The notes: a model not told the origin generated them from the letters alone. A stretch of DNA of 31,024 bases from Glaciozyma antarctica PI12 (GCA_002917775.1 KZ627146.1:44104-75127); one strand, 5' to 3'. Counted from the first letter of the stretch, positions 19,294 through 28,862 are shown. Numbers and translations are program-made.

Positions 19294-19420
19294 AGTCGAG
19301 AATCATTTACAATGATCCTAGTTAAGATAACTAAAGGTTGGTCTTAGTCGAGAATCATTTACAATGATCCTAATTAATACTACTAAGGGTAACAGTCGAG
19401 AATCATTTACAACGACCATA
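19294..19420. repeat. Three tandem hairpin repeats
   Basis: AGTCGAGAATCATT starts three times (19294, 19346, 19394). In each copy a GAATCATT stem pairs with AATGATCC or a near match around the loop TAC. The 48-52-nt units end in TAGTTAA or TAATTAA. They follow the nad5 C-core motif on nad5's strand, so they would be in its 3' trailer. Confidence 0.85.
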
Positions 19421-19431
19421 GTTAAATATAA

Positions 19432-19444
19432 AAGGGGATTATAA
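19432..19444 (-). terminator. C-core-like motif after nad5
   Basis: TAATCCCCTTTT on the minus strand, directly after the nad5 TAA. Confidence 0.45.
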
Positions 19445-22400
19445 TTATGAAGTTGTACGTTTAGAGCTTAGGTCGGCACCTGCGATGAATAGTAAACTAG
19501 CACCGTAGATTAAGATAAGACGTAGATCACCAATGTTATCTAGTGAGAATCCTGATAGGATAGGTACGAATAATATTAGTGTGATTGAAATTAAAACCAA
19601 TCATGATGTATAGAGCATATTGAGTTACGACTCCAGTGTCTAGTTGTGCTATCTGACGACTTCCACCGTATACTGAATTTGTTAGTCCAAATGGTCCTAA
19701 CAGTTCAATGGCTCCTCGATCTAACACCTTAGCTGTTACTAATCCCAAGTCTAATAGCTTGTTAATAACGTAGTGGTTGATTACTGCGTCAAAGAATCAT
19801 TTAGCGTTGAAGAAAGTGTAGATTCGTTTACCTAGATCGCTAAGAGCTAAGTCAACTGTGAAGCTAGCTAACCGGTGGTACATTAATAGCGCTAAGGCTG
19901 CACCTCCGATTGTTCCTATCGCTGGCAATAGTTTGTAGAATGTTGGAATAGAGAACTCTGCCTCAACTAATGTAATATGAGATGGATGTACAAACAGTGA
20001 TGTGGCAAGCATATCACTACCCATACCTACGAAGCTATCTTTAGCAATGTACCCGAAGAAGATAGACATTAAGGCTAAGATCACTAAAGGAACTGCTATA
20101 ATTAACGGTTGCTCATGTGTGTGCTCGTAGTCACCTTTAGGTGCATTAGGAGTTGTTAAGAAGGTCATACTGATCAGTCGGAATGAATAGAACGCAGTGA
20201 TCATGGCGGTTAATGTACCTAACCAATAAACAATATGTCCACTCATAGTGTACTGTGCGTAACCTGATTCTAGGATTAGATCCTTAGAGTAGACTGCCAT
20301 AAATTAAATATGGCAGGACTATTTCATCCCTAAGTGATTACCTTAAGGTTACACGTATAGTCTCTGGGGGAATATTATTCCTACTAGTTAGTTTAAATGA
20401 GATACTATATTACCTAAAGCTAGGTTGTATCAGTTATAACAGTTCTAGTATACAGTGTAATTTATTTAGTGACAGGACTCAATCTAATCCTGTCATGAAT
20501 GGGATCGCCATTAGACTTAGAGATCCAATTAAGATAATAGTGTAAGTGAATGGAAGTAGGTTGATTAAAACCACCAAGTCGACGCATGTCTTGTTGGTCT
20601 GCCATTGAGTGTAATACTCCACCTGCAGCAAGGAATAGTACCGCTTTGAAGACTATTAGGCTATATATGCCTAGTAAGATCATGTCACACATTTATCGTT
20701 GTCATTTAAATATAAGAGACTAACAAATGCCTTAACGTATGATCGTTGAGGTTTACCCTGCTAGTTATAATAAAGTACCTACATTGTAACCTAATAAAGG
20801 TAGTATTGCCTATTAAATAGTCCTAGCATATAGTTAAGTTTTTAGTACGCGCTAATCTTTGACGCGTGGTTCACTAGGTGGAATAGAGCTACTGAGTACT
20901 GAGAAATACCTACTGCCATGAATAGGTAACCCATTTGTGAACAAGTTGAGTAAGCAATAACACGTTTAATGTCATTCTGTAATAAACCTGTAGTAGCTGC
21001 GAAGAATGCTGTAAGCCGCCCCCAACCCCATGTAATTACAACAAGTGTAGTAGGAGCAAACTCAAGTAGTGGTGAAGATCGGAGTAGTAAGTAAACACCG
21101 GCAGTTACAAGTGTGGCTGCGTGAATTAGTGCTGAAACGGGAGTTGGCCAAAGGAGAAATATATATCTCCCTCGGACTGTATATTGTTATGTCGAATTAA
21201 CTACATAACTAACTAGTGCAGTCTCTTGGGCGGGGGATGATCGCTGCTGATTTATTCACATAGGTCATTGTAACTCCGAAGGAGTAGGCTATAAACGAAT
21301 GCTCTCAGCATATAAAGTTATTTAAGGAAGGCCTAAACAGGACCTAGCTTGTATAAATAAACAGGGTGCATATGAGGTAGAACCAGCTCACGAAGTAATG
21401 CAAGGCTATATCGCGATACACGTATTCGATAAGTGTTGTTACCTTTGTTACGTACTTTAAGAGTAGCCTTAATACCTAGTCCTGCCAATAGCTTGATTAG
21501 AAATAGACACTCTGTTTTAGTATAACACTCCGTACAGAAGAATATTGTCTTCCCATCATTTTCCCAATATCCATCATCCATCAGTCAATAGGCTATAAAG
21601 GCACCTGTAAATCCCTCAGCTAAATAGGCAGGTACAATCTTAACGAATATGCCTAACTCAGGATTTCAGACATATCATAACGTATGAAGAGCTGTGAATA
21701 AGGGTAATGATCGAGTGGCGAAGTAGTACTGTGAAACTACTTTTTACCTGCATGTTGTGGTAAAGTAGGATTAGGTCAGCCAGTCAAACCGGTTGAACTA
21801 AATTGACCATAAACAGTGTCAAATAAATGCTGTAGATAGTCTTTAACCTGAGCGGCCATTGTCATCTCGTAACGAGCGTTACCAGAAGTCTTTCCGTCAC
21901 GTTTAAAGTTAGGGTATCGTATACAACCATCTGATAACATGTTAGCACTTATAACCTCTAAAGTATGATGAGGTAGTTTAGTCAGAACAAGTGGAATAGC
22001 GGCAATATGGTATATGTCTTCTGTCCCTGTCAAGATAGTGGATATAATAATGATGATTATACAAGCGAGTATTGATAATAATTTACCTTCCATTGCATCT
22101 GGCAGCCAAGTATGTAGACCTAATTGGGCTGATTTACCCATAGCCGCTAGTAAGAATAGTAATCCTATAATAGTTAGAACTGTCTCGTTCATGTAAGGTG
22201 ATAAACTGTATACAGTAGCGTAATCTAGGTTACCAAAAAATTCAGAATACTCCGAAGAAGGCAACACTAAGGAACATATCACCTACACGGTTAACTACCA
22301 TAGCTTTAATAGCTGATTTGTTAGCTTGGATCCGAGTGAATCAGAAGTTAATTAGTAAGTATGATGATACACCAATTCCTTCCCACGTATTTCCCCCTTG

Positions 22401-23760
22401 ACTGGGAGTTCTTATAGCCCTACTTTATACATCATACAAGGAAGTAAGTAAGGCACGACAAGTTTACGAACCTTGTCCATTTCACGGGCAGCAATATAAA
22501 GCCGACATTTACTGTCAGTTCGCCGCTGAGGGTGACAAACTATACCATACTTAGAATATAGCATATCACACAAGAATTGAACCTGTGGTTTAGTGAAATT
22601 ATCAGTACAGAGTTTAAGTACCCCCTTGTGCGTAGGTACCATCATCCATAATTCAGTAAGCAAAGCTTACTGCTGTAAACAAGTCACCATAATGACCTGG
22701 AATAACCTTAACACCACTTCCGAATGCTGGTGAATAATACAGCTCCCGGAACATGTTAAGAAATGGAAAACGAAGAGTCTTAAACATAAGACTCACGTAA
22801 ACATTACCTGTACGTTTGTCAGGTAATCGAGTAGCAGTGTACACCGCTTGGTTAAATTAAAGAACCGAATATAAAGAAGAGATGATGTGCGTAGTCTTGG
22901 TGCACAGTACTTTGGTCAAAATTTAAGTCGCGTATTGTGTGACTCCTTAGCTCGCTCTGCGTGTAAATCACCAAGGATAAGGCCGTGTAAAGCTTCTGCC
23001 TGGAAATTAGTTAATTGAATAGATGACTTGTACGCTTTAGAAGTTTTAATTACCATAGCGTATGCCAGCGCAGTAATGATTGAGAAGGATACAACAAATG
23101 AACTTAAAAATTGTGCTCTCACAATTAGTCAAGGGGGAAAGGACTATATATTACACTCGTTCCTTTAAACATCTCGAGGGTGTTAGGGTAGAGTGGTGAA
23201 CACGTGTAGTCTCTGAGGATATTATTCCTGCTGATTTGTTTATAGACATTCTAGATTATCACGCAGTTATTACGTACTAGAACCCATTCAAACTCTTTCA
23301 GCATTGAGTGTTCTTTAACGTAGGCTGAGAGCTGTGTACAAAAACCCACGAATAGAATTAAGTAGTTATCTCCAGCTACAAGAATTAGCATGAAGAATGT
23401 GAACATAGATAAGTATGAGAAGAAACGTTGGTTATGAGGATCTGTAGCCATGTAACTGATTGAGTATACATGAACCATTGATGAAACTACCAGAACAGGT
23501 AATAGCATCGATACTGTAAGGCTATCGAACATGAACGCCCAGTCAACAGACATCATACCTGAGTCAATCCAACTAGATAGGTGAATAGATACAGGTGAAC
23601 CTGATAGTGCAACTTCGTAGAATGCAACTATAGAAAGTAGTGCTGCAGCAATCATACAGGCACATGTGATTAATTGTGCACCAGTAACTCCAAGTTTACG
23701 ACCTAGTAAACCGGATGTGATAGCACCAAGTAGTGGTAAGGCTAGCATTGATAAGTACAT
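19445..23760 (-). CDS. nad5: NADH dehydrogenase subunit 5, five exons
   Basis: Antiporter-like proton-pumping subunit of complex I. Proposed exons on the minus strand: 23760-23344, 22385-22085, 21147-20864, 20655-20487, 20293-19445. Landmarks: [158 protein letters not shown] and [19 protein letters not shown] (W encoded by TGA). Frame excesses are at 22235-22240, 20567-20570 and 19593-19596. TAA is at 19445-19447. It starts three bases after the nad4L stop, the usual fungal nad4L-nad5 pairing. Confidence 0.95.
20294..20486 (-). other. nad5 intron 4, about 190 nt group I
   Basis: ORF-less, between PFMTG and YSKDL. Core strands CTAGTAGGAATAATATTC, CCAGAGACTATACGTG, GATGAAATAGTCCTGCC. Confidence 0.75.
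20656..20863 (-). other. nad5 intron 3, about 208 nt group I
   Basis: ORF-less, between LFHLVNHA and FKAVLFL. Core strands CTATATGCTAGGACT, CTAGCAGGGT, CCTCAACGATCATACG. An antisense TATAAGAG lies at 20711. Confidence 0.78.
21148..22084 (-). other. nad5 intron 2 with endonuclease gene
   Basis: Between WLPDAMEG and PTPVSAL. Core strands AAATCAGCAGCGATC and CCCAAGAGACTGCACTAG near 21220-21255. Confidence 0.8.
21333..22040 (-). pseudogene. LAGLIDADG homing endonuclease in nad5 intron 2
   Basis: Segments in order: [39 protein letters not shown], then [36 protein letters not shown] and the end [18 protein letters not shown]. The DDGYW motif is a good catalytic match. The N-terminal part is in frame with nad5 exon 2, so it may be translated from the unspliced message. 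At least one frame change between the halves. Confidence 0.78.
22386..23343 (-). other. nad5 intron 1 with endonuclease gene
   Basis: Between NYLILFVG and WEGIGV. Core strands AAATCAGCAGGAATA and CCTCAGAGACTACACGTG near 23200-23240. Confidence 0.82.
22412..23090 (-). pseudogene. LAGLIDADG homing endonuclease in nad5 intron 1, frame broken
   Basis: First motif [20 protein letters not shown] followed by RLKF and [13 protein letters not shown]; second half [20 protein letters not shown] with WIMDDG in the next frame, then [20 protein letters not shown] and [15 protein letters not shown] with TAA at about 22412. Breaks coincide with a T run in KF-DQS and a G run in the stretch after DDG, each one base too long. 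Otherwise a complete LAGLIDADG_2 protein. Confidence 0.82.
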
Positions 23761-23763
23761 ATA

Positions 23764-24029
23764 TTAACGTAGACTGATTGAACCACGGAGACGGTAAAAC
23801 GCAACTAAAATACCAAGACCAATAGCTGACTCTGCACCAGCTATGGCAATGATGTAGATGCTGTAAGTTTGACCTACAATATCATCGAAGCTGAATGAGC
23901 TAACGATAACTAATAGAGTCACGGCTAGTAACATCATCTCAATACTGATTAGCATAAGAATAATTGTTTTTTCCGATTAAGCACGAAGCCTAATATACCT
24001 ACAAGGAATAACACTAATGATAATGTCAT
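23764..24029 (-). CDS. nad4L: NADH dehydrogenase subunit 4L
   Basis: Small membrane subunit of complex I. MTLSLVLFLVGILGFVLNRK starts at ATG 24029; the conserved MLISIEMMLLAVTLL and AGAESAIGLGILVAFYRLRG follow in another frame. The switch is at a T/A run of six (23967-23972), where two bases fewer (or one more) join NRK to IILMLIS. Length would be about 88 residues, normal for the family. TAA at 23764-23766; nad5 begins immediately after. Confidence 0.92.
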
Positions 24030-24039
24030 GCATCTTGTT

Positions 24040-24345
24040 GTAGTTCCTATTGGTATCCTTTATAATATAAGATTGTGGGATCAGGGATCCTTGTAGTACT
24101 ACAATACTTTTCCTAGCTAATTGTTGAGGATGATAAAGTAAGCACTAAGAGTATGAACGAAGGCAACTTGGACCTTTAAAAGTCTTCACCCCCCAAGTCA
24201 AGACAAGGAGGTGTTCTAGTCAGACTACTAGAAATGTATTAGATGGGCGCTATCGGATATGATCTGATAGGCCGGGATAAGAACTATAGGAATTGAACCC
24301 ATGACTGATATTATCAGTTGTCCTACATTTCTTTTGAAGACTTTC
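24040..24345. repeat. Diverged direct repeat, copy A
   Basis: Shares ordered blocks with 26750-27175: TTGTGGGA, TCCTTGTAGTA, ATGAACGAAGG, GACCTTTAA, GTCTTCACC, CAGACTACTAGAA, GGGCGCT and AGGCCGGGATAAG. It ends in a minus-strand T-arm-like hairpin (GGG-TTCAATT-CCT) flanked by ATAAGAA/TTCTTAT that could be a degenerate tRNA. No protein seen. Confidence 0.75.
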
Positions 24346-24365
24346 TTATAACATGAATTATACAA

Positions 24366-24392
24366 CGAGAACAACGGGACTCGAACCCTGGG
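24366..24392 (-). pseudogene. Partial tRNA, T-arm and 3' acceptor only
   Basis: CAGGG-TTCGAGT-CCCGT followed by TGTTCTCG, the same 3' end as tRNA-Asp at 24545. I cannot find a matching 5' half; the upstream sequence is a GC-rich hairpin. Confidence 0.5.
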
Positions 24393-24544
24393 AATAGGGT
24401 GGGGAGAAAGTTAGGCATGGGTACCAAATCCCCATTGGGGATTCTTCTTAAACCCTCCTAGGAAACTAAACGATACGGAATAAAGTACACTAGGGTTTAT
24501 ATAATAGCTTTTTATAAAATCTATACTCTCTAAAATGGACTAAA

Positions 24545-24617
24545 CGAGAACAGTGGAACTCGAATCCACATCTTACTCAATGACACTGAGGAGTTCTACC
24601 AATTAAACTATGTTCAC
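24545..24617 (-). tRNA. trnD: tRNA-Asp(GUC)
   Basis: Acceptor GTGAACA/TGTTCTC with T-T at 2-71; D-stem GTTT/GAAC; loop GTGTCAT, anticodon GTC; T-arm GTGGA-TTCGAGT-TCCAC; discriminator G. C27-T43 is also unpaired. Confidence 0.88.
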
Positions 24618-24655
24618 TATGTCTTATCTAATACTATAGACTATCTTAATGAATC

Positions 24656-24669
24656 GTTAGTCTCTTATA
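24656..24669 (-). promoter_or_regulatory. Candidate promoter upstream of tRNA-Asp/nad4L/nad5
   Basis: TATAAGAGACTAAC on the minus strand, 39 bases before the tRNA-Asp 5' end. Confidence 0.4.
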
Positions 24670-24723
24670 TATACGCCTGTATAGAAGGGGATTATAAAGA
24701 TAATCCTGAAGAGACGTGTCTCT

Positions 24724-24736
24724 AAAGGGGGATTAT
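24724..24736 (-). terminator. C-core-like motif after the unknown gene
   Basis: TATAATCCCCCTTT on the minus strand overlaps the TAA stop of the unrecognised gene, exactly as at cob. Confidence 0.45.
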
Positions 24737-26585
24737 AAATTAGATGAAAGACATGATAGTTGCTGAGTATTCAGCGCTGTCTCTGCACCATCTACAACAA
24801 CTGCACTACGGAAAAAGAGTGATAAATTCCTTTTGCCCCGAATGTAACGTACTCCAGCTCGAGATGTGCTACCTCGTCGCATATTAGACTGGATAGTTTT
24901 ACCGGAGACACCGGGTACCTGGTACGCATTGCTATAATAAGTAGCAGAACCTGTTGCCATGATAACGGCAAATAAAGGTACTTTGAAACCTCGGATATCT
25001 CGTCCCTGTTCAGGGTGACGAGCTCAATAGAATGAACCTTGTTCAGTATCAGTTCCACCAGGTCGAACCATGTTAATGTAACTGTTAATTCGTGTGTTAA
25101 GATAATGTGCCTGCTGTCCTGGTGTCAAACAAGCAAGTCCAGTGGGACCCGACACTGGGTTAAGGTCTAACCAGAGATCACGCATACTATCATATACGCG
25201 ACTAGGGTCTACCGCAAGCGTATCAAGCTTTATGGCATAAACCTTATGAGGCGTTAGGTCTGTTAAATTAATACCGTTTAGAACTAATGGCATATACTTG
25301 TCTCGGTTATGTAACTGTTCGTATAGCGGACTAGTACGCAAAGCTTCACCGTCCTCCCCGTAGAAGGCCCCCGAACTTTCGTGCCATCAATAGTAAAATC
25401 GGCACCTAGATGTCAATTAAGGTACTTACGTACTGAAGTACTGCTAAGCCCTATCTTTGCTCCTAAAGAACTATGTGAGTCACCTTCGGCTAATTGAGTA
25501 AACCCGTCCATACTTCAAGCACCTAAGCTTCGGTGTGAATCTGAGGATCGAGGTATTAGCATATTCTTTGTCCTGAAAGTTAAAAGTTGAAGAATGAAAT
25601 GTCACGTGTCGTAGGGTTTAGAGCAGGTGAATATACCTTATGAACGGCATCTTCTAAGATCCGTATTGGTCACTGGTTAAAGGCCATGAGAATTGTACTA
25701 CCTCCTACACTTAATGGAGCGTTAACAGGATGTAAAGACTCGAAATTGGCTCGAACATTAGGCAGGCAAATAAGTGGTGAATATATAGCAGAACTTGACC
25801 CCACCATGCCCGCGAAACCATACATGCATGTACTGGCTCCCACTACGGAATCCACGCATGTGGTTTGTTAAACGAGAACGAAAACCCTATTGTTGACCCT
25901 GTACCGGATTCGGGAAATGATGTGTGGTGAAAGGAATAGACACCAGAATACATACCCTCAGGAAATGGAGTCAGACCTAGCGGCAATCGGTAGGATACTG
26001 TTGGGACTAATGTACTAGAACCCATAACGACATTGTAACTGTATTGAGAATGACTTCAATCTGATAAGTAGTCGTGGATAAGATTATCTCCCGCAAAACT
26101 TGAACTACCCTTTAAAGGTAATACGTTAAGCATAGAGATTAGTTGGATCGAGGCCTTTTGACCTTGGTCTGTTAAAACTAGGGGGTAGTCCCATCGGGTT
26201 CTGACTCGCAAGGTTAGATAAACACTTGTTAAGAAGTAATCCTCCTACTGAAGTGTCCTTAACTACACAGTCAAAGGAAGGATGAAGCAATATCTTGTTG
26301 GTCTGTATTTCTTCGGCATGTACCTCTAGGTAAAACAGAATAAACAAGTAAGGAGATACTGTCACATATTAAAGTGAACACAGTACTACTTGATGGATTG
26401 TCTATGAAATGTGGGATTAGCATGTCCCTACAAAATGTCGTGGGTAGCCAGTCTAAGAACGGTAATAAGCTAAGTACCACGACGTAAAGAATTCGGCATG
26501 ATATCAGCGTGTATACAATGTATGTTGATAGAACCAACCCCAAGTAACGGATTAGAACTAGATATGCTGTCCAGACTGTAAACAA
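24733..26585 (-). CDS. Large unrecognised protein-coding region
   Basis: About 1.85 kb of minus-strand coding sequence, expected to encode roughly 600 residues, that I cannot assign. The N-terminus (MFTVWTAYLVLIRYLGLV, then LYVVVLSLLPFLDWL) is strongly hydrophobic, with about two membrane segments. The middle is rich in Ser, Gly, Pro and aromatic residues (VPTVSYRLPLGLTPFPEG, FPESGTGSTIGFSFSF). The C-terminal 200 residues (LRTSPLYEQLHNRDKYM, YAIKLDTLAVDPSRVYDSM, INMVRPGGTDTEQGSFYW) are more polar and end basic (MRRGSTSRAGVRYIRGKRN). The frame changes several times; one clear case is a T run in FNF-NFQD. The TAA lies in a C-core motif, as for real genes here. It sits between the two direct repeats. 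Confidence 0.6.
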
Positions 26586-26749
26586 TAGATATTATTAGTA
26601 AAACCAGAATACCTATAAAAAGCGTATTTAAGTGTTAGTAAGAAAGTCTCAACTAACTCTAATCACGCTATATCTACAATCAATGATCAAATGACGTCTA
26701 CGATCTGAATGAAATCAGATAAGATTAATGATAAGCTCATAGTATGTAA

Positions 26750-27175
26750 TTATTTGTCCTTTTGGGGATCCTTGGTAATATAATGTTGTGGGAGACGAGA
26801 TATCCAATGAAGTCATCTCTCGTATCCTTGTAGTAATACACTCCTCAATACATCACCTACATTAGACTAATTACATTACTTCTCTAGACCAAAAAACTAC
26901 AGAATACACTGATGAAGGATTAAGACAGTACTTTATAGTTTCATAAAGTAATATATTATAGAGGATAAGTGTGTAAATACTAAGACCATGAACGAAGGTA
27001 ACTAAGACCTTTAATGTCTTCACCTACTGATAAGGTAGATCATCTAGCCAGACTACTAGAATAAAATTTAGATGGGGCGCTGCTCAATGAATTGAATAGG
27101 CCGGGATAAGACTAAAGGATTCGAACCCCAAATCAAGATACCATAAGCCTTTATAAAATTTTCTCATCTTATATA
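26750..27175. repeat. Diverged direct repeat, copy B
   Basis: Second copy of the 24040-24345 block, with the same order of conserved pieces and the same tRNA-like end (ATAAGAT ... GGGG-TTCGAAT-CC ... GTCTTAT). No coding sequence seen in 26586-27629 apart from the repeat, two TATAAGAGATAGACGACC copies and a tRNA-Asp fragment. Confidence 0.75.
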
Positions 27176-27220
27176 TTCCTTTTTGTTCACGACATATAAA
27201 TACCTCGCCCAAGACTGAAC

Positions 27221-27278
27221 TATAAGAGATAGACGACCATTGAAACAAAAGGATGGACTATAAGAGATAGACGACCAT
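27221..27278 (+). repeat. Two direct copies of a promoter-like unit
   Basis: GACTATAAGAGATAGACGAC-type units start at about 27219 and 27257, pointing towards tRNA-Ala, -Phe and -Tyr. Confidence 0.6.
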
Positions 27279-27422
27279 TGAACACCTATCTGGTAAATAT
27301 ATAATATAATTATGTCCTGTCTAATCTCACATGTATAAATACCTATTATACCGCATAAATGGCACTATTAAAGCTACCTCTATTAGTAAACCCTATTGTG
27401 CCCTATCATCTTCCCGCAGCTG

Positions 27423-27466
27423 CTTCAATGACACTGAAGTTATTTTACCAATTAAACTATGTTCAC
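27423..27466 (-). pseudogene. tRNA-Asp 5' fragment
   Basis: GTGAACA, D-arm and a perfect anticodon arm CTTCA-GTGTCAT-TGAAG match tRNA-Asp at 24545-24617, but no T-arm or 3' acceptor strand follows. It extends the duplication that flanks the unrecognised gene. Confidence 0.78.
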
Positions 27467-27629
27467 TCTGTTACGCATAAGATAACGTCTTACCTAATAC
27501 CTATTACTAACAGGCGTTATCTCAATCTCTTATAGTTATACCTCTTCAGTGGACTACTTATAAGTATAGAGGTATAATATCACTTAACCAATGCAATACA
27601 ATTAATAGGTTCTTTAAATAAAAAACAAA

Positions 27630-27701
27630 GGGGACGATAGTATAGTGGCATTACGCTGTGTTTGCATCATTGCGATGCTGGTTCGATTCCAGCTGTCTCC
27701 A
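27630..27701 (+). tRNA. trnA: tRNA-Ala(UGC)
   Basis: Acceptor GGGGACG/TGTCTCC, discriminator A; stem CTGTG/CATTG (T-T at 28-42) with loop TTTGCAT; T-arm GCTGG-TTCGATT-CCAGC. Confidence 0.88.
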
Positions 27702-27734
27702 AATAGGGTTTCTTATTATATTATTCTTATTATG

Positions 27735-27808
27735 GCCAAAGTAGCATAGTTGGTAATGCACTTGATTGAAGATCTCGTTAGTGATCGGTTCAAATCCGTC
27801 CTTTGGCA
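27735..27808 (+). tRNA. trnF: tRNA-Phe(GAA)
   Basis: Acceptor GCCAAAG/CTTTGGC, discriminator A; D-stem GCAT/ATGC; loop TTGAAGA. The anticodon stem CTTGA/TCTCG has two mismatches and the T-stem has weak outer pairs, so structure is poorer than in its neighbours. Confidence 0.78.
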
Positions 27809-27846
27809 GATTTATTTAATAACAATAAGACTAATCATGAGTACAA

Positions 27847-27951
27847 TGGGTAGTTTTCCTAGTTGGTTAAGGAGACTTACTAGTTGGTTAAGGAGACTTA
27901 CTGTAAATAAGTTAGCTATCGCTACCGCATGTTCGAGTCATGCCTACCCAA
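27847..27951 (+). tRNA. trnY: tRNA-Tyr(GUA) with internal 21-bp duplication
   Basis: Acceptor TGGGTAG/CTACCCA, discriminator A; loop CTGTAAA; long variable arm; T-arm GCATG-TTCGAGT-CATGC. A perfect 21-bp tandem duplication (27860-27880 and 27881-27901) repeats the D-loop, the 3' D-stem and the 5' anticodon stem. Without it the gene is 84 nt, normal for class II tRNA-Tyr. As printed, it is 105 nt and needs either misfolding tolerance or processing. Confidence 0.82.
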
Positions 27952-28202
27952 TTAAAGCTCATATAAACCATGATGATATAATATTTCCACCTACTTCATT
28001 ACATGGTAAATCAAATCCAATGCCTACGTAATACCCTGTAGTCCCTCTTTTATAAATACTATGGTCCACATAAACTACATACCCTTGTCCCGGCTGCCTG
28101 TTACTCCCCAGGGACCCTAGGACTTCATTACATTGTGAATCAAATGTCTTCGTAATAGCCTGTAGTCCATCTCTGATAATGGTCTACATAAAAGTAACCC
28201 TT
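27884..28202. repeat. Right arm of large inverted repeat
   Basis: Matches the reverse complement of 1-320. It starts inside the second 21-bp unit of tRNA-Tyr and ends beside AACCCTT. Confidence 0.93.
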
Positions 28203-28862
28203 CGTCAGGTACATACCCCCTTGTCCCTCCGGGACTATTTCTTTGACTATATCTATAAGAGCATGAGTTTAGTAACTTATGATAGCTATGGCGTGTTAAA
28301 AGGATTTCTAGTCAGTCTCTTATAATTTAACACATCAATAGGTCAATAAATATAAGAGTAGCTTAACTCAGACTACATAATAGACCATCATGCATGCATA
28401 GCGTGTTCTCTTAACATCTAACAAGGTGTTAAGACTAAATGATTAAGACTTAGGTCCCCGACCAAGCCTGCGATAGTGGTGAACGTCTCTAAGTGGCAAT
28501 TGCACAACCCGAACTATGACCCTTGACGGAACTTTGTTGTATACCGAGGTGATCTAGACCGCATCGCATTATGAAGAATGAGTTATGTAAACCGACTGGA
28601 AGCAGTCTAAGTCTTCAGTATCATTTTGATAGTTGTCAATGGTATGGTAGGGGCAGATACTTGGTAGTGGCCCATAGTCAAGGGGGCGAGAAGCGGTTCG
28701 TGTCGTTATAAGAGACTAACAAGTAATAGTCTATCTGGGTCAGATGATCATGTCAGTCTCTTATAGGTCCGTAAATCAAAACTAAAAGAAACCCGCTTGG
28801 CCTTTCCCCCCAGCATAGCTGGGGGTAAGCAGAATGTAGTACCTTAATCAGACTGTTACAAG
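28203..28862. other. Non-coding region with promoter-like motifs
   Basis: No protein, tRNA or rRNA recognised. TATAAGAG copies lie at 28254, 28351 and 28707 (+) and 28317 and 28758 (-). The block CAAAACTAAAAGAAACCCGC (28776) recurs in altered form at about 29566. A structured non-coding RNA is possible. Confidence 0.5.

Noticed and set aside
19294-19420. CRISPR-like array
   Set aside because: Only three units, they are hairpins with no unique equal-length spacers, and the context is mitochondrial.
1413-23972. Programmed +1 translational frameshifting as the cause of the frame breaks
   Set aside because: The excess bases also occur in tRNA-His, tRNA-Pro and between inverted repeat arms, and at several unrelated run types without a common slip codon. 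Kept only as an alternative to test.
798-24029. A nuclear copy (NUMT) or decayed mitochondrial fragment
   Set aside because: Conserved residues are intact apart from run-length breaks; many introns, tRNAs and regulatory motifs are preserved, and damage is not of the random substitution type.
27750-28031. A 93-codon open frame
   Set aside because: It runs through tRNA-Phe, tRNA-Tyr and the inverted repeat; its repeated LRRLTSW segment is the 21-bp duplication in tRNA-Tyr.
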